Positions 34,083 to 43,042 of a stretch of DNA of 58,966 nucleotides are shown here, piece by piece; position 1 is the first letter of the stretch; every line of letters begins with the position of its first letter. Where the stretch lies: NCBI GenBank assembly GCA_002298915.1, contig DBML01000033.1:1-58966 (forward strand), in the 5' to 3' direction. The position numbers and the translations under genes were made by a program. This DNA is from Clostridium sp. UBA699 (lineage in GTDB: Bacteria; Bacillota; Clostridia; Clostridiales; Clostridiaceae). The notes beneath the pieces are model-generated. The model was not told the DNA's origin and did no database searches. It was given only the letters and a program-made list of their open reading frames with translations.

Positions 34083-35669
34083 GTGATAAGTGTAAATAAT
34101 GTTAGTTTGAGATACGGTGCCAGAAAGCTTTTCGACGACGTCAACCTTAAGTTTGTTCCCGGGAACTGCTACGGAGTTATCGGTGCCAACGGTGCCGGAA
34201 AGAGTACTTTCCTCAAGATATTGTCAGGAGAGATAGAACCGAACACTGGAGAAGTCAGCATAGCGAGCGGCGTGAGGCTGTCGGTCCTTAAGCAGGACCA
34301 CTTCCAGTACGACAATTGCAAGGTCCTTGAGACAGTCATAATGGGAAACGCAAGGCTGTTCGAGATAATGACGGAGAAAGACGCCATATACAGTAAGGCT
34401 GACTTCACCGACGAAGACGGCATTAGGGCATCAGAGCTCGAGGGCGAATTCGCGGATCTGAACGGATGGGAAGCGGAATCGGAGGCTTCGTCGCTGCTGC
34501 AGGGACTTGGCATAAAGACCGACCTGCACGACAAGCTGATGTCGGAGCTTTCCGGTTCTGAAAAGATAAAGGTCCTTCTGGCCCAGGCGCTCTTCGGCAA
34601 GCCGGGAGTGCTCATACTGGACGAGCCTACCAACAACCTTGATATAAAATCCATAAGCTGGCTTGAAGAGTTCCTCATAAACTTTGACGGTACAGTGATA
34701 GTAGTGTCCCACGACAGGCACTTCCTTAACAACGTGTGCACCCACATGGCCGACGTCGACTTCGGCAAGATAAAGCTCTTCATGGGCAACTACGACTTCT
34801 GGTACGAGTCCAGCCAGCTGGCTCTCCAGCTCATGAAGGACCAGAACAAGAAGAAGGAAGAGAAGATAAAGGACCTCCAGGAGTTCATAGCTAGGTTCAG
34901 CGCAAACGCGTCGAAATCGAAGCAGGCGACCTCCAGGAAGAAGCTCCTGGACAAGATCAGCGTAGACGACATAATGCCGTCCACGAGGAGATATCCATTT
35001 GTAGGCTTCAAGCCTGAAAGGGAAGTCGGAAACGACATCCTGTTCGTTGACGGCCTGTCAAAAACGATAGAAGGCGTGAAGGTCCTCGACAACGTAACCT
35101 TCAGGGTGAGCAAGGACGACAAGATAGCCTTCGTCGGAGAAAACGAAATCGGAATAACAACCCTCTTCAAGATACTTGCAGGGGAGATGCAGCCCGACAG
35201 CGGAGAGTTCAAGTGGGGCGTGACAATAACGACCGCATACTTCCCTAAGGACAACTCGGAATACTTCAACGATGTGGACCTCAATCTAGTAGAATGGCTC
35301 AGGCAGTATTCCGATGAGAAATCGGAGAGCTACCTGAGGGGCTTCCTGGGCAGGATGCTTTTCTCGGGAGAAGAAGCGCTTAAAAAGGCCAAGGTCCTTT
35401 CAGGAGGGGAGAAGGTAAGGTGCATGCTTTCCAAGATGATGATGAGCAGCGCCAACGTCCTCATCCTTGACCAGCCAACCAACCATCTCGATCTGGAGTC
35501 CATCACGGCTGTCAACAACGGGCTTGTGGACTACAAGAGCGTCGTGCTTTTCGCATCCCACGACCATCAGTTCATACAGACGATTGCTAACAGGATAATA
35601 GAGATCAAGGATTCGGGCGTGGTGGACAAGCAGATGTCCTATGACGAATACCTGGAACAGAACCAGTAG
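34083..35669 (+). CDS. ABC-F family ATPase (YbiT-like) with degenerate second nucleotide site
   Basis: A 528-residue soluble protein with two ABC domains and no membrane part, of the ribosome-associated ABC-F class. NBD1 has Walker A GANGAGKST (Lys40), a variant signature LSGSEKIKV and Walker B LILDEPTNNLD. The inter-domain linker (~240-300) is Lys-rich. NBD2 carries GENEIGITTLF, where the Walker A lysine is replaced by Ile358 (ATA at 35154-35156), and LILDQPTNHLD with Gln at the catalytic-Glu position. The latter change is, to my recollection, seen elsewhere in the YbiT group. The start is GTG 34083, 11 nt after AGGAG. Role in translation is inferred from the family. Antibiotic-resistance function cannot be assumed. 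Confidence 0.88.
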   Translation: MISVNNVSLRYGARKLFDDVNLKFVPGNCYGVIGANGAGKSTFLKILSGEIEPNTGEVSIASGVRLSVLKQDHFQYDNCKVLETVIMGNARLFEIMTEKDAIYSKADFTDEDGIRASELEGEFADLNGWEAESEASSLLQGLGIKTDLHDKLMSELSGSEKIKVLLAQALFGKPGVLILDEPTNNLDIKSISWLEEFLINFDGTVIVVSHDRHFLNNVCTHMADVDFGKIKLFMGNYDFWYESSQLALQLMKDQNKKKEEKIKDLQEFIARFSANASKSKQATSRKKLLDKISVDDIMPSTRRYPFVGFKPEREVGNDILFVDGLSKTIEGVKVLDNVTFRVSKDDKIAFVGENEIGITTLFKILAGEMQPDSGEFKWGVTITTAYFPKDNSEYFNDVDLNLVEWLRQYSDEKSESYLRGFLGRMLFSGEEALKKAKVLSGGEKVRCMLSKMMMSSANVLILDQPTNHLDLESITAVNNGLVDYKSVVLFASHDHQFIQTIANRIIEIKDSGVVDKQMSYDEYLEQNQ

Positions 35670-35687
35670 AAAACAAAAAATAAAACG

Positions 35688-35741
35688 GGCCCTTCATGCT
35701 GGACACTCGAGGCGAGTGTTCAGCATGAAGGGCCTTTTTTT
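35688..35741. terminator. strong bidirectional terminator
   Basis: A 22-bp stem (35688-35709 / 35713-35734, one G-T pair) with a 3-nt loop. TTTTTTT follows on the plus strand, and an A-rich run on the left gives a T-rich tail on the minus strand. It separates the ABC-F gene from the convergent peptidase-like gene. Confidence 0.9.
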
Positions 35742-36309
35742 ACTGGATCAGTATTGAATTTCCCATGGGGGGCTCGGTTCTGAAATACGACAGCTTGCCT
35801 GATTTCAAAAGCGAGAAAGAGTCGTTCGTCCTGAAATCCTTTGGTGTGACTAGGCCGAAGGGCTTGTCGAACACACTTATTCCGCTCTGCTCAAAGGTGT
35901 ATGCGACGAACTGGGAACAGAAATAGGAGTTTGCCCTGTTTATCGGATAGCCAACCATGATACCTATCAAGCCTATGAGATTGTATTTGAAAACATCGCT
36001 CATCTGCTCGAATTCGGTGATGGTTTTCCTCAGGTTCTCATACTGTTCCTCGCTGACAGGCATGGTGTAAAGCGCATATTCCGTTTCGGTGAAAATCGTA
36101 TAGATTCCCGACTCGATGTCCTCCCTGACAAACCCTCCGATGAGAGGGTTCCTTGGCTTCTTGCGCCCGAAACTGTACATCTTCCTCAGGCTTTCGTCGA
36201 AGGAAAGCGAAACATGGCTGTAAGGTTCTCTTGTATACAGTTTCACCATGTGGGACAGCGTTGTGCCTGAATGCGTCAGAAGGATATATAAATTCTTGCA
36301 TTTGTCCAT
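35740..36309 (-). CDS. permuted NlpC/P60-like (YiiX/YebB-type) papain-fold protein
   Basis: A 189-residue protein. The order of catalytic residues is that of the permuted NlpC/P60 group: His32 in REPYSHVSLSFD comes first and Cys131 in NSYFCSQFVAYTFEQSG late. The glycine/hydrophobic stretch KYNLIGLIGIMVGYPINRA precedes the cysteine. Such proteins cleave amide or ester bonds in lipids or peptides. Substrate unknown. No signal peptide is seen, so it is probably cytoplasmic. Its end touches the terminator of the convergent ABC-F gene. Confidence 0.7.
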   Translation of the reverse strand: MDKCKNLYILLTHSGTTLSHMVKLYTREPYSHVSLSFDESLRKMYSFGRKKPRNPLIGGFVREDIESGIYTIFTETEYALYTMPVSEEQYENLRKTITEFEQMSDVFKYNLIGLIGIMVGYPINRANSYFCSQFVAYTFEQSGISVFDKPFGLVTPKDFRTNDSFSLLKSGKLSYFRTEPPMGNSILIQ

Positions 36310-36386
36310 AAAACTTATCTCCTCGGATAATAGCCATAATTATATATCATACATTCTTTTCCCTGCAATATCAATAAAATTTTTCG

Positions 36387-37076
36387 TCAGTGGCCGTGGT
36401 TGTTTTTAGAGTCGTTGTAGTAGGCATTAAGCTTCTTCATGTTGGTAATCCAGAGGTATATTATGAACGGGATGAACACAAAAAATGCGATCTCCATCTG
36501 AGACAAGAGGATAAAATCGAAAACTCCGTGCAGCAGCAGCGGCATGGTCAGGGACTTCCTAAGGTAAACGCTCTTGAGAGCCGGATCCATGCTGAACTTG
36601 GCCAGCGAGAGGTAGTAGCCCATCGTTATGGCAAACAGCATGTGAGCCGGAACGGATATCACGCCCCTGTAAAGCCCTATGTATGGAGTGTTGGCGAAGG
36701 CGTAAACCACATACTCGATGTTTTCTGCGGTAGCGAAGCCTAGCGCCACGAATACGGCATAGATTATCCCGTCAAGCCTCTCGTTGAACTCAACGCTGTT
36801 GAAGGCATACCTGAGAACGACCCAACGCTTTATAAACTCTTCTATGAAGCCTGCCACGGCAAAGGATATGAACGCTATAGCCAGCAGGCCGGTAAACGGG
36901 TTGAACATGAGGAGCAGCTGTTCGATGAAGGCAGTGGGCAAAACCGCCACGAAACCCAACGCGAAAAGCTTAAGCAGCAGCCTCAGAGGCTCCCTCTCGT
37001 GCCAGTCGGCCAGATATACCAGCAGGGCAAGCGCGACGCCCGGTGCGACAGCTATGAATAATGGCTCGGAAAACAT
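36387..37076 (-). CDS. PrsW-family intramembrane metalloprotease
   Basis: A 229-residue polytopic membrane protein with about seven hydrophobic segments. Family residues are present: EEFIKRW (Glu79-Glu80), ATAENIEY (Glu118), His145 in SVPAHMLFA and His183 in LLLHGVFDF. In Bacillus PrsW makes the site-1 cut in an anti-sigma factor. Whether this member does so is unknown, and no sigma/anti-sigma pair lies next to it. ATG 37076 is chosen because GAGGGGTGG lies 6 nt upstream. A Met seven codons earlier has no site. Confidence 0.85.
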   Translation of the reverse strand: MFSEPLFIAVAPGVALALLVYLADWHEREPLRLLLKLFALGFVAVLPTAFIEQLLLMFNPFTGLLAIAFISFAVAGFIEEFIKRWVVLRYAFNSVEFNERLDGIIYAVFVALGFATAENIEYVVYAFANTPYIGLYRGVISVPAHMLFAITMGYYLSLAKFSMDPALKSVYLRKSLTMPLLLHGVFDFILLSQMEIAFFVFIPFIIYLWITNMKKLNAYYNDSKNNHGH

Positions 37077-37110
37077 TTGTGCCACCCCTCTTTCCAAAGA
37101 TAATGTTTAT

Positions 37111-37153
37111 AACAAAAAACTGCAGTAGATTGTACGACAAACATACTGCAGTT
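37111..37153 (-). terminator. terminator of the small membrane-protein gene
   Basis: A perfect 10-bp stem AACTGCAGTA/TACTGCAGTT (37118-37127 / 37144-37153). On the minus strand TTTTTGTT follows. It supports the gene at 37192 being real. Confidence 0.7.
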
Positions 37154-37191
37154 CAGGTTATACGTATATTTTTGTTCTTGGTAAAGCGATG

Positions 37192-37443
37192 CTACTCGGC
37201 CAGTGCGCTAGCTGATTTTTTTTTATAAACGGTCCATCTGTAATACAGCCATACTAGAGCAGGGCTTCCGAACAGGAATGAAAGTGACAATCCATAAAGC
37301 TGTCCCATCGCAACAAACTTGACGCTTGCAACTATCCACAATATGGCCCAAAGTGCGCATACAACCATAAGGATTCTGTTCAGGAAATCGTTAAAAGCAA
37401 CTAGTTTTTTTTTGTTATATTTGACCTGTTTTATTTGAAACAA
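37192..37443 (-). CDS. small two-TM membrane protein, unknown function
   Basis: About 83 residues if read from TTG 37443. The open frame extends to 37518 but the promoter below lies inside that extension. Two hydrophobic helices are visible, ILMVVCALWAILWIVASVKF and LYGLSLSFLFGSPALVWLYY, then a basic end (YKKKSASALAE). The start is unresolved: an AAAGGGG site abuts the TTG directly, and the first ATG (37368) has no site. A promoter and a terminator flank it, which argues for a real gene. I do not recognise the family. Confidence 0.5.
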   Translation of the reverse strand: MFQIKQVKYNKKKLVAFNDFLNRILMVVCALWAILWIVASVKFVAMGQLYGLSLSFLFGSPALVWLYYRWTVYKKKSASALAE

Positions 37444-37494
37444 CCCCTTTAAAAATAAATAATATTCAGAATAAATATGAAATATGATAATTAA

Positions 37495-37523
37495 ATTATA
37501 GCACATCAAGCCTTTCACGGCAA
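37495..37523 (-). promoter_or_regulatory. promoter of the small membrane-protein gene
   Basis: On the minus strand TTGCCG (37523-37518), 17 nt, TATAAT (37500-37495). Confidence 0.55.
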
Positions 37524-37542
37524 TAAAAAGTTGGGAGCGCCG

Positions 37543-40500
37543 TTACTCGGCGCTCTTGAGTGATTCTATCATGTCTATCTTGTCGAACTTGCCGTACATG
37601 GCAAGGTTCACCAGGACTGAGAATACCATTGTTAGCAGGATGGAATAGACGAAGATCAGAGGGTCTATGCCCCTGTAGAACTTCATCACGTTGGTTTCAG
37701 CTGTCGGCAGAACAAAGTTAAGCATGATTATTCCAAGACCTATTCCGGCTATGCTTCCCAGAAGGGTGAGCAGAACGTTTTCCCTGTAGATATATGAAGC
37801 CAGCTCTTTGTTGTAGAAACCGAGCAGCTTGATGGTTGCAAGCTCGCGCCTTCTCTCGTTTATGTTTATGTTTGTCAGGTTGAATATTACTACGAAGGCA
37901 AGCACTCCGGCGGATACAATGAGCACCAGCACAACAGCGTTTATGCTGTTCATGGTTTTTCCGAGGTCGATATACATGTTGCTTCTGAAGCTGACGGAGT
38001 TGATCTTGCTGTTTTCCGACAGCATCTCGGCGGTCTTGTCCTGCGCGGCCTGGGCGGTGTCCTTGAGCATTGCGTAGAAGGAGTTGTACTGCACATCCTC
38101 ACCGGTTATGCTCTTGTAGTAGGCCGGGCTCATGTATATGAAATGCTGAACGTAATGCTCTGTTACGGCAGACACCTTGACAGTCACCGTCCTGTCGTTG
38201 ATGGTGAGCTCGAATGTGTCGCCGGGGCCTTTGCCCATTATTTCAGCGAATTTCTGGGTCAATATGACGCCGTCGTCGGTCAGCGCCAGAGGGCCCTTCC
38301 CGCTTGTCAGCTCTATATAGCTGTTCAGCTGGTCCTTGTGCTCGGGAACAACCACGTATGCGTCTTCGCTGGCGGTGCCTTTTTTCGCGGAGCTGTTCTT
38401 TGAATATGCAAACAGCGCTGTCTTTATGTTCGGGTCGGCTGAGATGCTTGCTTCCACCTCAGACTTTTCGTAGGAGTTGACGGTGCTTTTGAGGGTCGTC
38501 AGCATGTCGTATTTGTATATCCGGTTGAACTGGTTCTCGGTGGAGCCCACTATGGCACCGTTTAGGCCGAAGCCGGTTATCATAAGCCCTGTGCAGGCTG
38601 CTATGCCTATGACAGTCATTAAGAGCCTCTGCTTGTACCTGAAAATATTCCTCGCAGTCACCTTTTGGGTGAAGCTCAGCTTCCTCCAGATTAAAGGGAT
38701 CCTCTCGAGGAGTATTGTCTTCCCTGATTTTGGAGGCTTCGGCCTCATCAGAGAAGCGGGAACTTCACGCAGTTCGTCCAGGGTGGAGGCTGTTGCTGCC
38801 ATGGCTGTGAAAAGGACTGCCAGTCCTGAAGCCATGAGAGCGAGTCCTGTGTTGAACGGAAACAGCTTGTCCGGTATCGTGTAAAGTGAGCTGTAGGCGT
38901 TGAGTATGAGCGGCGGAAAAAGGCTGAACCCGAAGGATATTCCAACGATGCTGCCAACGAGTGTGGCCGAAAGGGCGTATACAAGGTAGTGGGAGACTAT
39001 GGCAGCCCTGGAATAGCCAAGAGCTTTGAAGGTGCCGATCTCGATCCTCTTTTCCTGCACCATCCTGGTCATTGTTGTCAGACTTACGAGAGCCGCCACC
39101 AGGAAGAATATGAGCGGGAACGCTTTGCCGATGTTGTCTATCCTGTCGCTGTCCTGCCTGTATGACTCGTAGCCAACGTTTTCCGACCTGCCCAGAGCAT
39201 AGAAGTCCGGGTCTTTAATCTCGCTCAGCTTGCCGCGGTTTTTCTGGATCTCAGCTTCGGCATCCTCGAACTTTCCTGCCGCCTTGGCCTCCTCGTCATT
39301 CAGCTTTGCTTCGTTTTCGATTATCTGAGCTTCGGCGTCCTTGAGCTGAACTTCGGCCTGGTCCATCTGCTCTTTCCCTGCATCGAGCTCTGCCTTGCTA
39401 GCGTCAAGCTGTTCCTCTGCAGCGGCGATCTGCTCTTCGCCGGAGGCTATCTGCTTTCTTCCGGCGTCGATTTCAGCCTGGGCTGCTGCCAGCTGCTGCT
39501 CTCCTGCTGCCAGCTGAGCCTTCTGGTCCTCCAGCTGCTTGCGGGAAGCGTCCAGAGAAGCCTGCCCTGCGTCGAACTGAGCCTTCATCGAGGATATGCC
39601 GGTCAAGCTGTCTATCTGGGAAAGTGAGCCGTCCTGTGAGAGGAGGCTGTACATTGAATCAAAGCCCCTGCCGCTTATGTCGTTCTCGTATATCTGGTTC
39701 AGGGCTTCGTACTGGGCAGCCAGCGTTTCGTTAGCAGGGTCCGCATCCAGCTGTGCCTTCATGCCGGCAAGGCTCGCGGCCACTCCTTCAGAGATGGACT
39801 GTGCGGCCTGAGCCTTCTGGCCATCCAGCTGCTGCTGCGCTGCTGCAAGCTGTGCCTCCGCCTGCTGGAGCTGCGGCTCTGCTGCCGCTTTCTGCTGGTT
39901 GAAGGAAGCAACCTGCTCGTCCAGCTGCGCCTGTCCCTGGTCAAGCTGCTCCTTTGATGCTTCGAGCTGGGCCTTCTGGTCCTCCAGCTGCTGGCGGCCA
40001 GCATCGAGCTGCTCCTGTCCCTGGGCTGCCTTTTCCCGGTTTGCCTCCAGCTCGGACCATCCCTGAGCTGTCTTCTCACGGGCGGACTCCAGCTGGGCCC
40101 TGGCGTCTGCGAACTTTTGAGCCGCCTCCTGCTTTGCGTCCGCAAGCTCCTTTTCAGCGTCTGCAAGCTTTGCGTTGGCCTCGTCTAGAATGTCGGCTTT
40201 CCTCAGCTCGGCTCTTTCGACGCCGAGCGCTTTCAATGCTTCCTTGATGCTTCCCGTCGAGTCCTTGTATGCCTTGTTGTCGGTAAGGCTGCTGTCCGAA
40301 GCGGTGCTTTGGCAGCGCACGTAAGCCTCACTGAAGACGTCGCTCGAGAAAACCTCAGGGAGGATGTACACGAAGCCCTTTACGGAGCCGTTCCCGACGG
40401 AGCTTAGCTGCCTCTGTTCCGAAACGTAGAGAGGCGATTCGGCCGTGCCCACTATGGTGAACTCTGTCCTGCTGAGCGTGTCCTTAAGGTCCGTGTCGTT

Positions 40501-40965
40501 TCCGGATTCCAGAACCAGCTTGTCCCCGAGCTTAAGCTTCTGGTGACGGAAGAACTTTTCCTCCACGACCGCTTCGTCGGGTGCTGCCGGCTTCCTCCCC
40601 TGGACTATTTTGATCTGGTTTATGCCTCCCTCGGAAGGAAGGGAGTTGATGTTGAGGACCAGGGACACCTGGTCCTTCACGGTCACTGCATCCACCGAAT
40701 GTGAGCCTTCTGCTGCGGTGACGCCGCCGATTTTCTTGAACTCCTCTATGTCCTCTGCGGTTATGCCGAGTGTTGAGATGAGCTTGAAGTCCATCAGGTT
40801 AGTCTTGCTGAAATAGCTGTCTCCTGATATTTTCATGTCCGGACTTGTGGCGCGCACTCCAGCGTAGAAGGAGACGCCCACAGCTATTATAGCCACTATG
40901 GACAGGAATCTAGACAGGGTCTTCCTTATGTCCCTGAGCAGGTTTTTAACGAATGAGTTCCCCAT
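37543..40965 (-). CDS. FtsX-type ABC transporter permease with very long extracytoplasmic coiled coil
   Basis: About 1140 residues, start ATG 40965 behind GAGTGG. TM1 is FLSIVAIIAVGVSFYAGVRA. A MacB-like extracytoplasmic domain follows (~45-250), then about 340 residues rich in Ala/Gln/Leu heptads (e.g. LDAGRQQLEDQKAQLEASK) broken once near a GRGFDSMYSLLSQDGSLS segment. The FtsX membrane blocks then come in two sets (IDNIGKAFPLIFFLVAALVSLTT... and MNSINAVVLVLIVSAGVLAFVVIFNL...), with a second extracytoplasmic domain between. Such MacB/FtsX permeases do mechanotransmission or export rather than classical import. It partners with the ATPase encoded just upstream. Product or signal unknown. Confidence 0.88.
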   Translation of the reverse strand: MGNSFVKNLLRDIRKTLSRFLSIVAIIAVGVSFYAGVRATSPDMKISGDSYFSKTNLMDFKLISTLGITAEDIEEFKKIGGVTAAEGSHSVDAVTVKDQVSLVLNINSLPSEGGINQIKIVQGRKPAAPDEAVVEEKFFRHQKLKLGDKLVLESGNDTDLKDTLSRTEFTIVGTAESPLYVSEQRQLSSVGNGSVKGFVYILPEVFSSDVFSEAYVRCQSTASDSSLTDNKAYKDSTGSIKEALKALGVERAELRKADILDEANAKLADAEKELADAKQEAAQKFADARAQLESAREKTAQGWSELEANREKAAQGQEQLDAGRQQLEDQKAQLEASKEQLDQGQAQLDEQVASFNQQKAAAEPQLQQAEAQLAAAQQQLDGQKAQAAQSISEGVAASLAGMKAQLDADPANETLAAQYEALNQIYENDISGRGFDSMYSLLSQDGSLSQIDSLTGISSMKAQFDAGQASLDASRKQLEDQKAQLAAGEQQLAAAQAEIDAGRKQIASGEEQIAAAEEQLDASKAELDAGKEQMDQAEVQLKDAEAQIIENEAKLNDEEAKAAGKFEDAEAEIQKNRGKLSEIKDPDFYALGRSENVGYESYRQDSDRIDNIGKAFPLIFFLVAALVSLTTMTRMVQEKRIEIGTFKALGYSRAAIVSHYLVYALSATLVGSIVGISFGFSLFPPLILNAYSSLYTIPDKLFPFNTGLALMASGLAVLFTAMAATASTLDELREVPASLMRPKPPKSGKTILLERIPLIWRKLSFTQKVTARNIFRYKQRLLMTVIGIAACTGLMITGFGLNGAIVGSTENQFNRIYKYDMLTTLKSTVNSYEKSEVEASISADPNIKTALFAYSKNSSAKKGTASEDAYVVVPEHKDQLNSYIELTSGKGPLALTDDGVILTQKFAEIMGKGPGDTFELTINDRTVTVKVSAVTEHYVQHFIYMSPAYYKSITGEDVQYNSFYAMLKDTAQAAQDKTAEMLSENSKINSVSFRSNMYIDLGKTMNSINAVVLVLIVSAGVLAFVVIFNLTNININERRRELATIKLLGFYNKELASYIYRENVLLTLLGSIAGIGLGIIMLNFVLPTAETNVMKFYRGIDPLIFVYSILLTMVFSVLVNLAMYGKFDKIDMIESLKSAE

Positions 40966-40967
40966 GG

Positions 40968-41672
40968 CTACCACTCGATTCTTTCTATAGGTACGGGATT
41001 TGGATTTTCGACTACGCTTTCGACCTGTCCGTTTCGTACCGTAATCACCTTGTCAGCTATTGGAGCGATGGCGCTGTTGTGGGTTATGACTATAACCGTC
41101 ATGTTGTACTTCTTGACAGTCTGGGTAAGCAGCTTGAGTATCGCTCGCCCCGTGTTGTAATCTAGAGCTCCTGTAGGCTCGTCGCACAGAAGGAGCTTCG
41201 GGTTTTTTGCAAGAGCCCTTGCTATGGAAACCCTCTGCTGCTCTCCGCCTGATAGCTGAGAAGGGAAGTTGTTCATCCTTTCCTTCAGCCCGACGCCGTG
41301 CAGAACCTCCACGGGGTTGAGCGGGTTGCTGCATATCTCGACAGCCAGCTCCACGTTTTCCAGAGCGCTAAGGTTCTGGACCAGGTTGTAGAACTGGAAT
41401 ACGAAGCCAATATCGTCGCGCCTGTATTTCGTGAGCTGCTTCGTGTTGTAGCTGCTTATCTCGTTGCCGTCGACGAATATCCTTCCAGAGGTGGCCTGGT
41501 CCATGCCGCCCAGAAGGTTAAGTATGGTTGACTTCCCCGCACCGCTGGCGCCAAGGATTATTACGAATTCGCCTTTGTTTATTGAAAAGTTCACGCCGTC
41601 CACAGCGTGAATTTCGACCTCGCCCATGACGTAGGTCTTTCTTACGTTCTCCAGCTTGATAAAATCTTCCAA
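40968..41672 (-). CDS. ABC transporter ATP-binding protein (MacB/LolD type)
   Basis: A 234-residue ATPase. Walker A is GASGAGKS (41-48), the Q-loop is FVFQFYNLVQNLSALENVEL, the signature LSGGEQQRVSIARAL and Walker B LLLCDEPTGALD, with the LolD/MacB hallmark EPTGALD. The start is the TTG at 41672, 7 nt behind GGAGG, directly after the tetR stop. The longer in-frame extension upstream lies inside tetR and is rejected. The stop is 2 nt from the permease start, so the two are coupled. Confidence 0.92.
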   Translation of the reverse strand: MEDFIKLENVRKTYVMGEVEIHAVDGVNFSINKGEFVIILGASGAGKSTILNLLGGMDQATSGRIFVDGNEISSYNTKQLTKYRRDDIGFVFQFYNLVQNLSALENVELAVEICSNPLNPVEVLHGVGLKERMNNFPSQLSGGEQQRVSIARALAKNPKLLLCDEPTGALDYNTGRAILKLLTQTVKKYNMTVIVITHNSAIAPIADKVITVRNGQVESVVENPNPVPIERIEW

Positions 41673-41688
41673 AATGGGTTCCTCCTTG

Positions 41689-42282
41689 TTAATTCGCCAG
41701 CTTCTCGGCGAGATTGCCGAAGAAGATGTCAATAAGGTCCAGTATCATGGCTTTCGCCTCAGAGCTGTCTGCCTTTTCCATCAATATTATCGATATGCTC
41801 TCTACGAGGCTGTTGGAAAGCAGGTAGATCAGGAAGACGTCCTTGAGCATCCGGCCCTTCGAGGAAAGCTCATAGCTCATCATGCCTGTGATAATGCCTG
41901 TTATTATATCGACAAAGGTGCTTTTGCAGTTCTCGTAGCTGGAGCCTTCGCTCCTGTTCAGGAGCACCGAAAGCTCGAGGCTGTTATCTTCGATGAGGTC
42001 CATGATCTTACCCATGAGCTCATAGAAAATGGTTTCAGCCTGCTCGTTCATCTCAACCCTGCTGAACTGCCCTATGCTGTCCATGATCCTTGAATAGACA
42101 GAGCCGACGACGGTTTCGAAAAGGTCCTCCTTGCCCTGGAAATACTTGTATATGTTCCCGGCAGAGGTGCCTGAGTTCTTCGCTATGTTCCTTATGGAAG
42201 CGCCCGTGTAGCCTTTTTCTCTGAACTCGGCCAAAGCGCTTTCGGTTATCCTGCTTCTAATCTCATCCTTCAAATACTGCAT
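41689..42282 (-). CDS. TetR-family regulator of the adjacent exporter
   Basis: A 197-residue repressor-type protein. The N-terminal HTH is ITESALAEFREKGYTGASIRNIAKNSGTSAGNIYKYFQGKEDLF, the classical TetR pattern. The C-terminal ligand domain is not assignable. Start ATG 42282 behind GGAGG. It is the first gene of a three-gene unit (tetR, ATPase, permease) and most likely controls that unit in response to a compound the permease handles. Confidence 0.9.
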   Translation of the reverse strand: MQYLKDEIRSRITESALAEFREKGYTGASIRNIAKNSGTSAGNIYKYFQGKEDLFETVVGSVYSRIMDSIGQFSRVEMNEQAETIFYELMGKIMDLIEDNSLELSVLLNRSEGSSYENCKSTFVDIITGIITGMMSYELSSKGRMLKDVFLIYLLSNSLVESISIILMEKADSSEAKAMILDLIDIFFGNLAEKLAN

Positions 42283-42353
42283 TAGAAAACCTCCGTTCAC
42301 TTTTAAATTATAGCTTCTTTTGAGGGAGGCGTCAACTCCGCGGAAGCGTGAAA

Positions 42354-42390
42354 AAGCTGCTGAGCGCCAGTTTCGGGCTTTCAGCAGCTT
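42354..42390 (-). terminator. terminator of the riboflavin operon
   Basis: A 10-bp perfect stem AAGCTGCTGA/TCAGCAGCTT (42354-42363 / 42381-42390). On the minus strand a short TTTT tail follows. It lies just past the HAD gene. Confidence 0.7.
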
Positions 42391-42394
42391 AAGT

Positions 42395-43042
42395 TTACAG
42401 AATGTTTTTAAGTTCTAGTATGTCTCCTATGATTATGTCTGCTCCTTCAAGTTCGGCGGCGGAGCCGTAGCCGTAGCTGCAGCCGATGGTCAGCATGCCG
42501 TTGTCCCTGCCTGCCTCCATGTCCTGCAGGCGGTCGCCTACGATTGCATGGCCGCCTTCGAACCTGCCCTTAATGGAGCGGATTATCTCGTTCTTTGGCA
42601 GGAAGCCGTAATCCTCGGTAGCTATGAGTTCCTCGAAGTAGCTGTCCAGCTCGAACATCCTGTTGTGAGCCTCCTTGTAGTAGCTCTTGCAGTTGCTGAT
42701 GAAGATGAGGTGGTAGCCCTTCCTCCTGAGGTAGGCCAGCACTTCGACGGAGCCCTCGTAGAGCTCGGCCTTTCCTTCTTCAGTCAGAGCCTTCATGGTG
42801 GAGGATATTATGCCTGAGCAGGTTACCTTAGTCTCCTCGGGGATGCCGGGCATGAACCTGTTCCACATCTCCATTGGCGCGAAGCCAAGCCAGTAGGAAA
42901 TCTCCTTGTCTGTCCACTCCCTGGGTTCCGCGTAGTAGTTCTCGACCAGGTAGGCGTAGGCTTCCCTGAAGGCGGGGGCGTATATCTTCAGCCCGTTGTG
43001 GAGCGTCCCGTCGTAGTCGAAAAATATCGTCCTTACGGCCAT
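42395..43042 (-). CDS. HAD-family phosphatase coupled to ribH
   Basis: A 215-residue HAD hydrolase of the phosphoglycolate-phosphatase-like group. Motif I is FFDYDGT (Asp9 and Asp11), motif II lies in LIFISNCKSYY and motif III/IV is IVGDRLQDMEAGRDNGM. A helical cap sits between. Its ATG overlaps the ribH stop by one base (TAATG), and it is the last gene of the riboflavin operon. The dephosphorylation of 5-amino-6-ribitylamino-uracil 5'-phosphate is carried out by HAD enzymes in other bacteria and has no other candidate here. That assignment is inference from position. Confidence 0.85.
   Translation of the reverse strand: MAVRTIFFDYDGTLHNGLKIYAPAFREAYAYLVENYYAEPREWTDKEISYWLGFAPMEMWNRFMPGIPEETKVTCSGIISSTMKALTEEGKAELYEGSVEVLAYLRRKGYHLIFISNCKSYYKEAHNRMFELDSYFEELIATEDYGFLPKNEIIRSIKGRFEGGHAIVGDRLQDMEAGRDNGMLTIGCSYGYGSAAELEGADIIIGDILELKNIL

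Noticed and set aside
39230..40210. Repetitive region of the FtsX-type permease as a possible fusion or assembly artefact
   Set aside because: The reading frame is continuous and the heptad pattern holds throughout, with normal codon use, so it reads as a real coiled coil.
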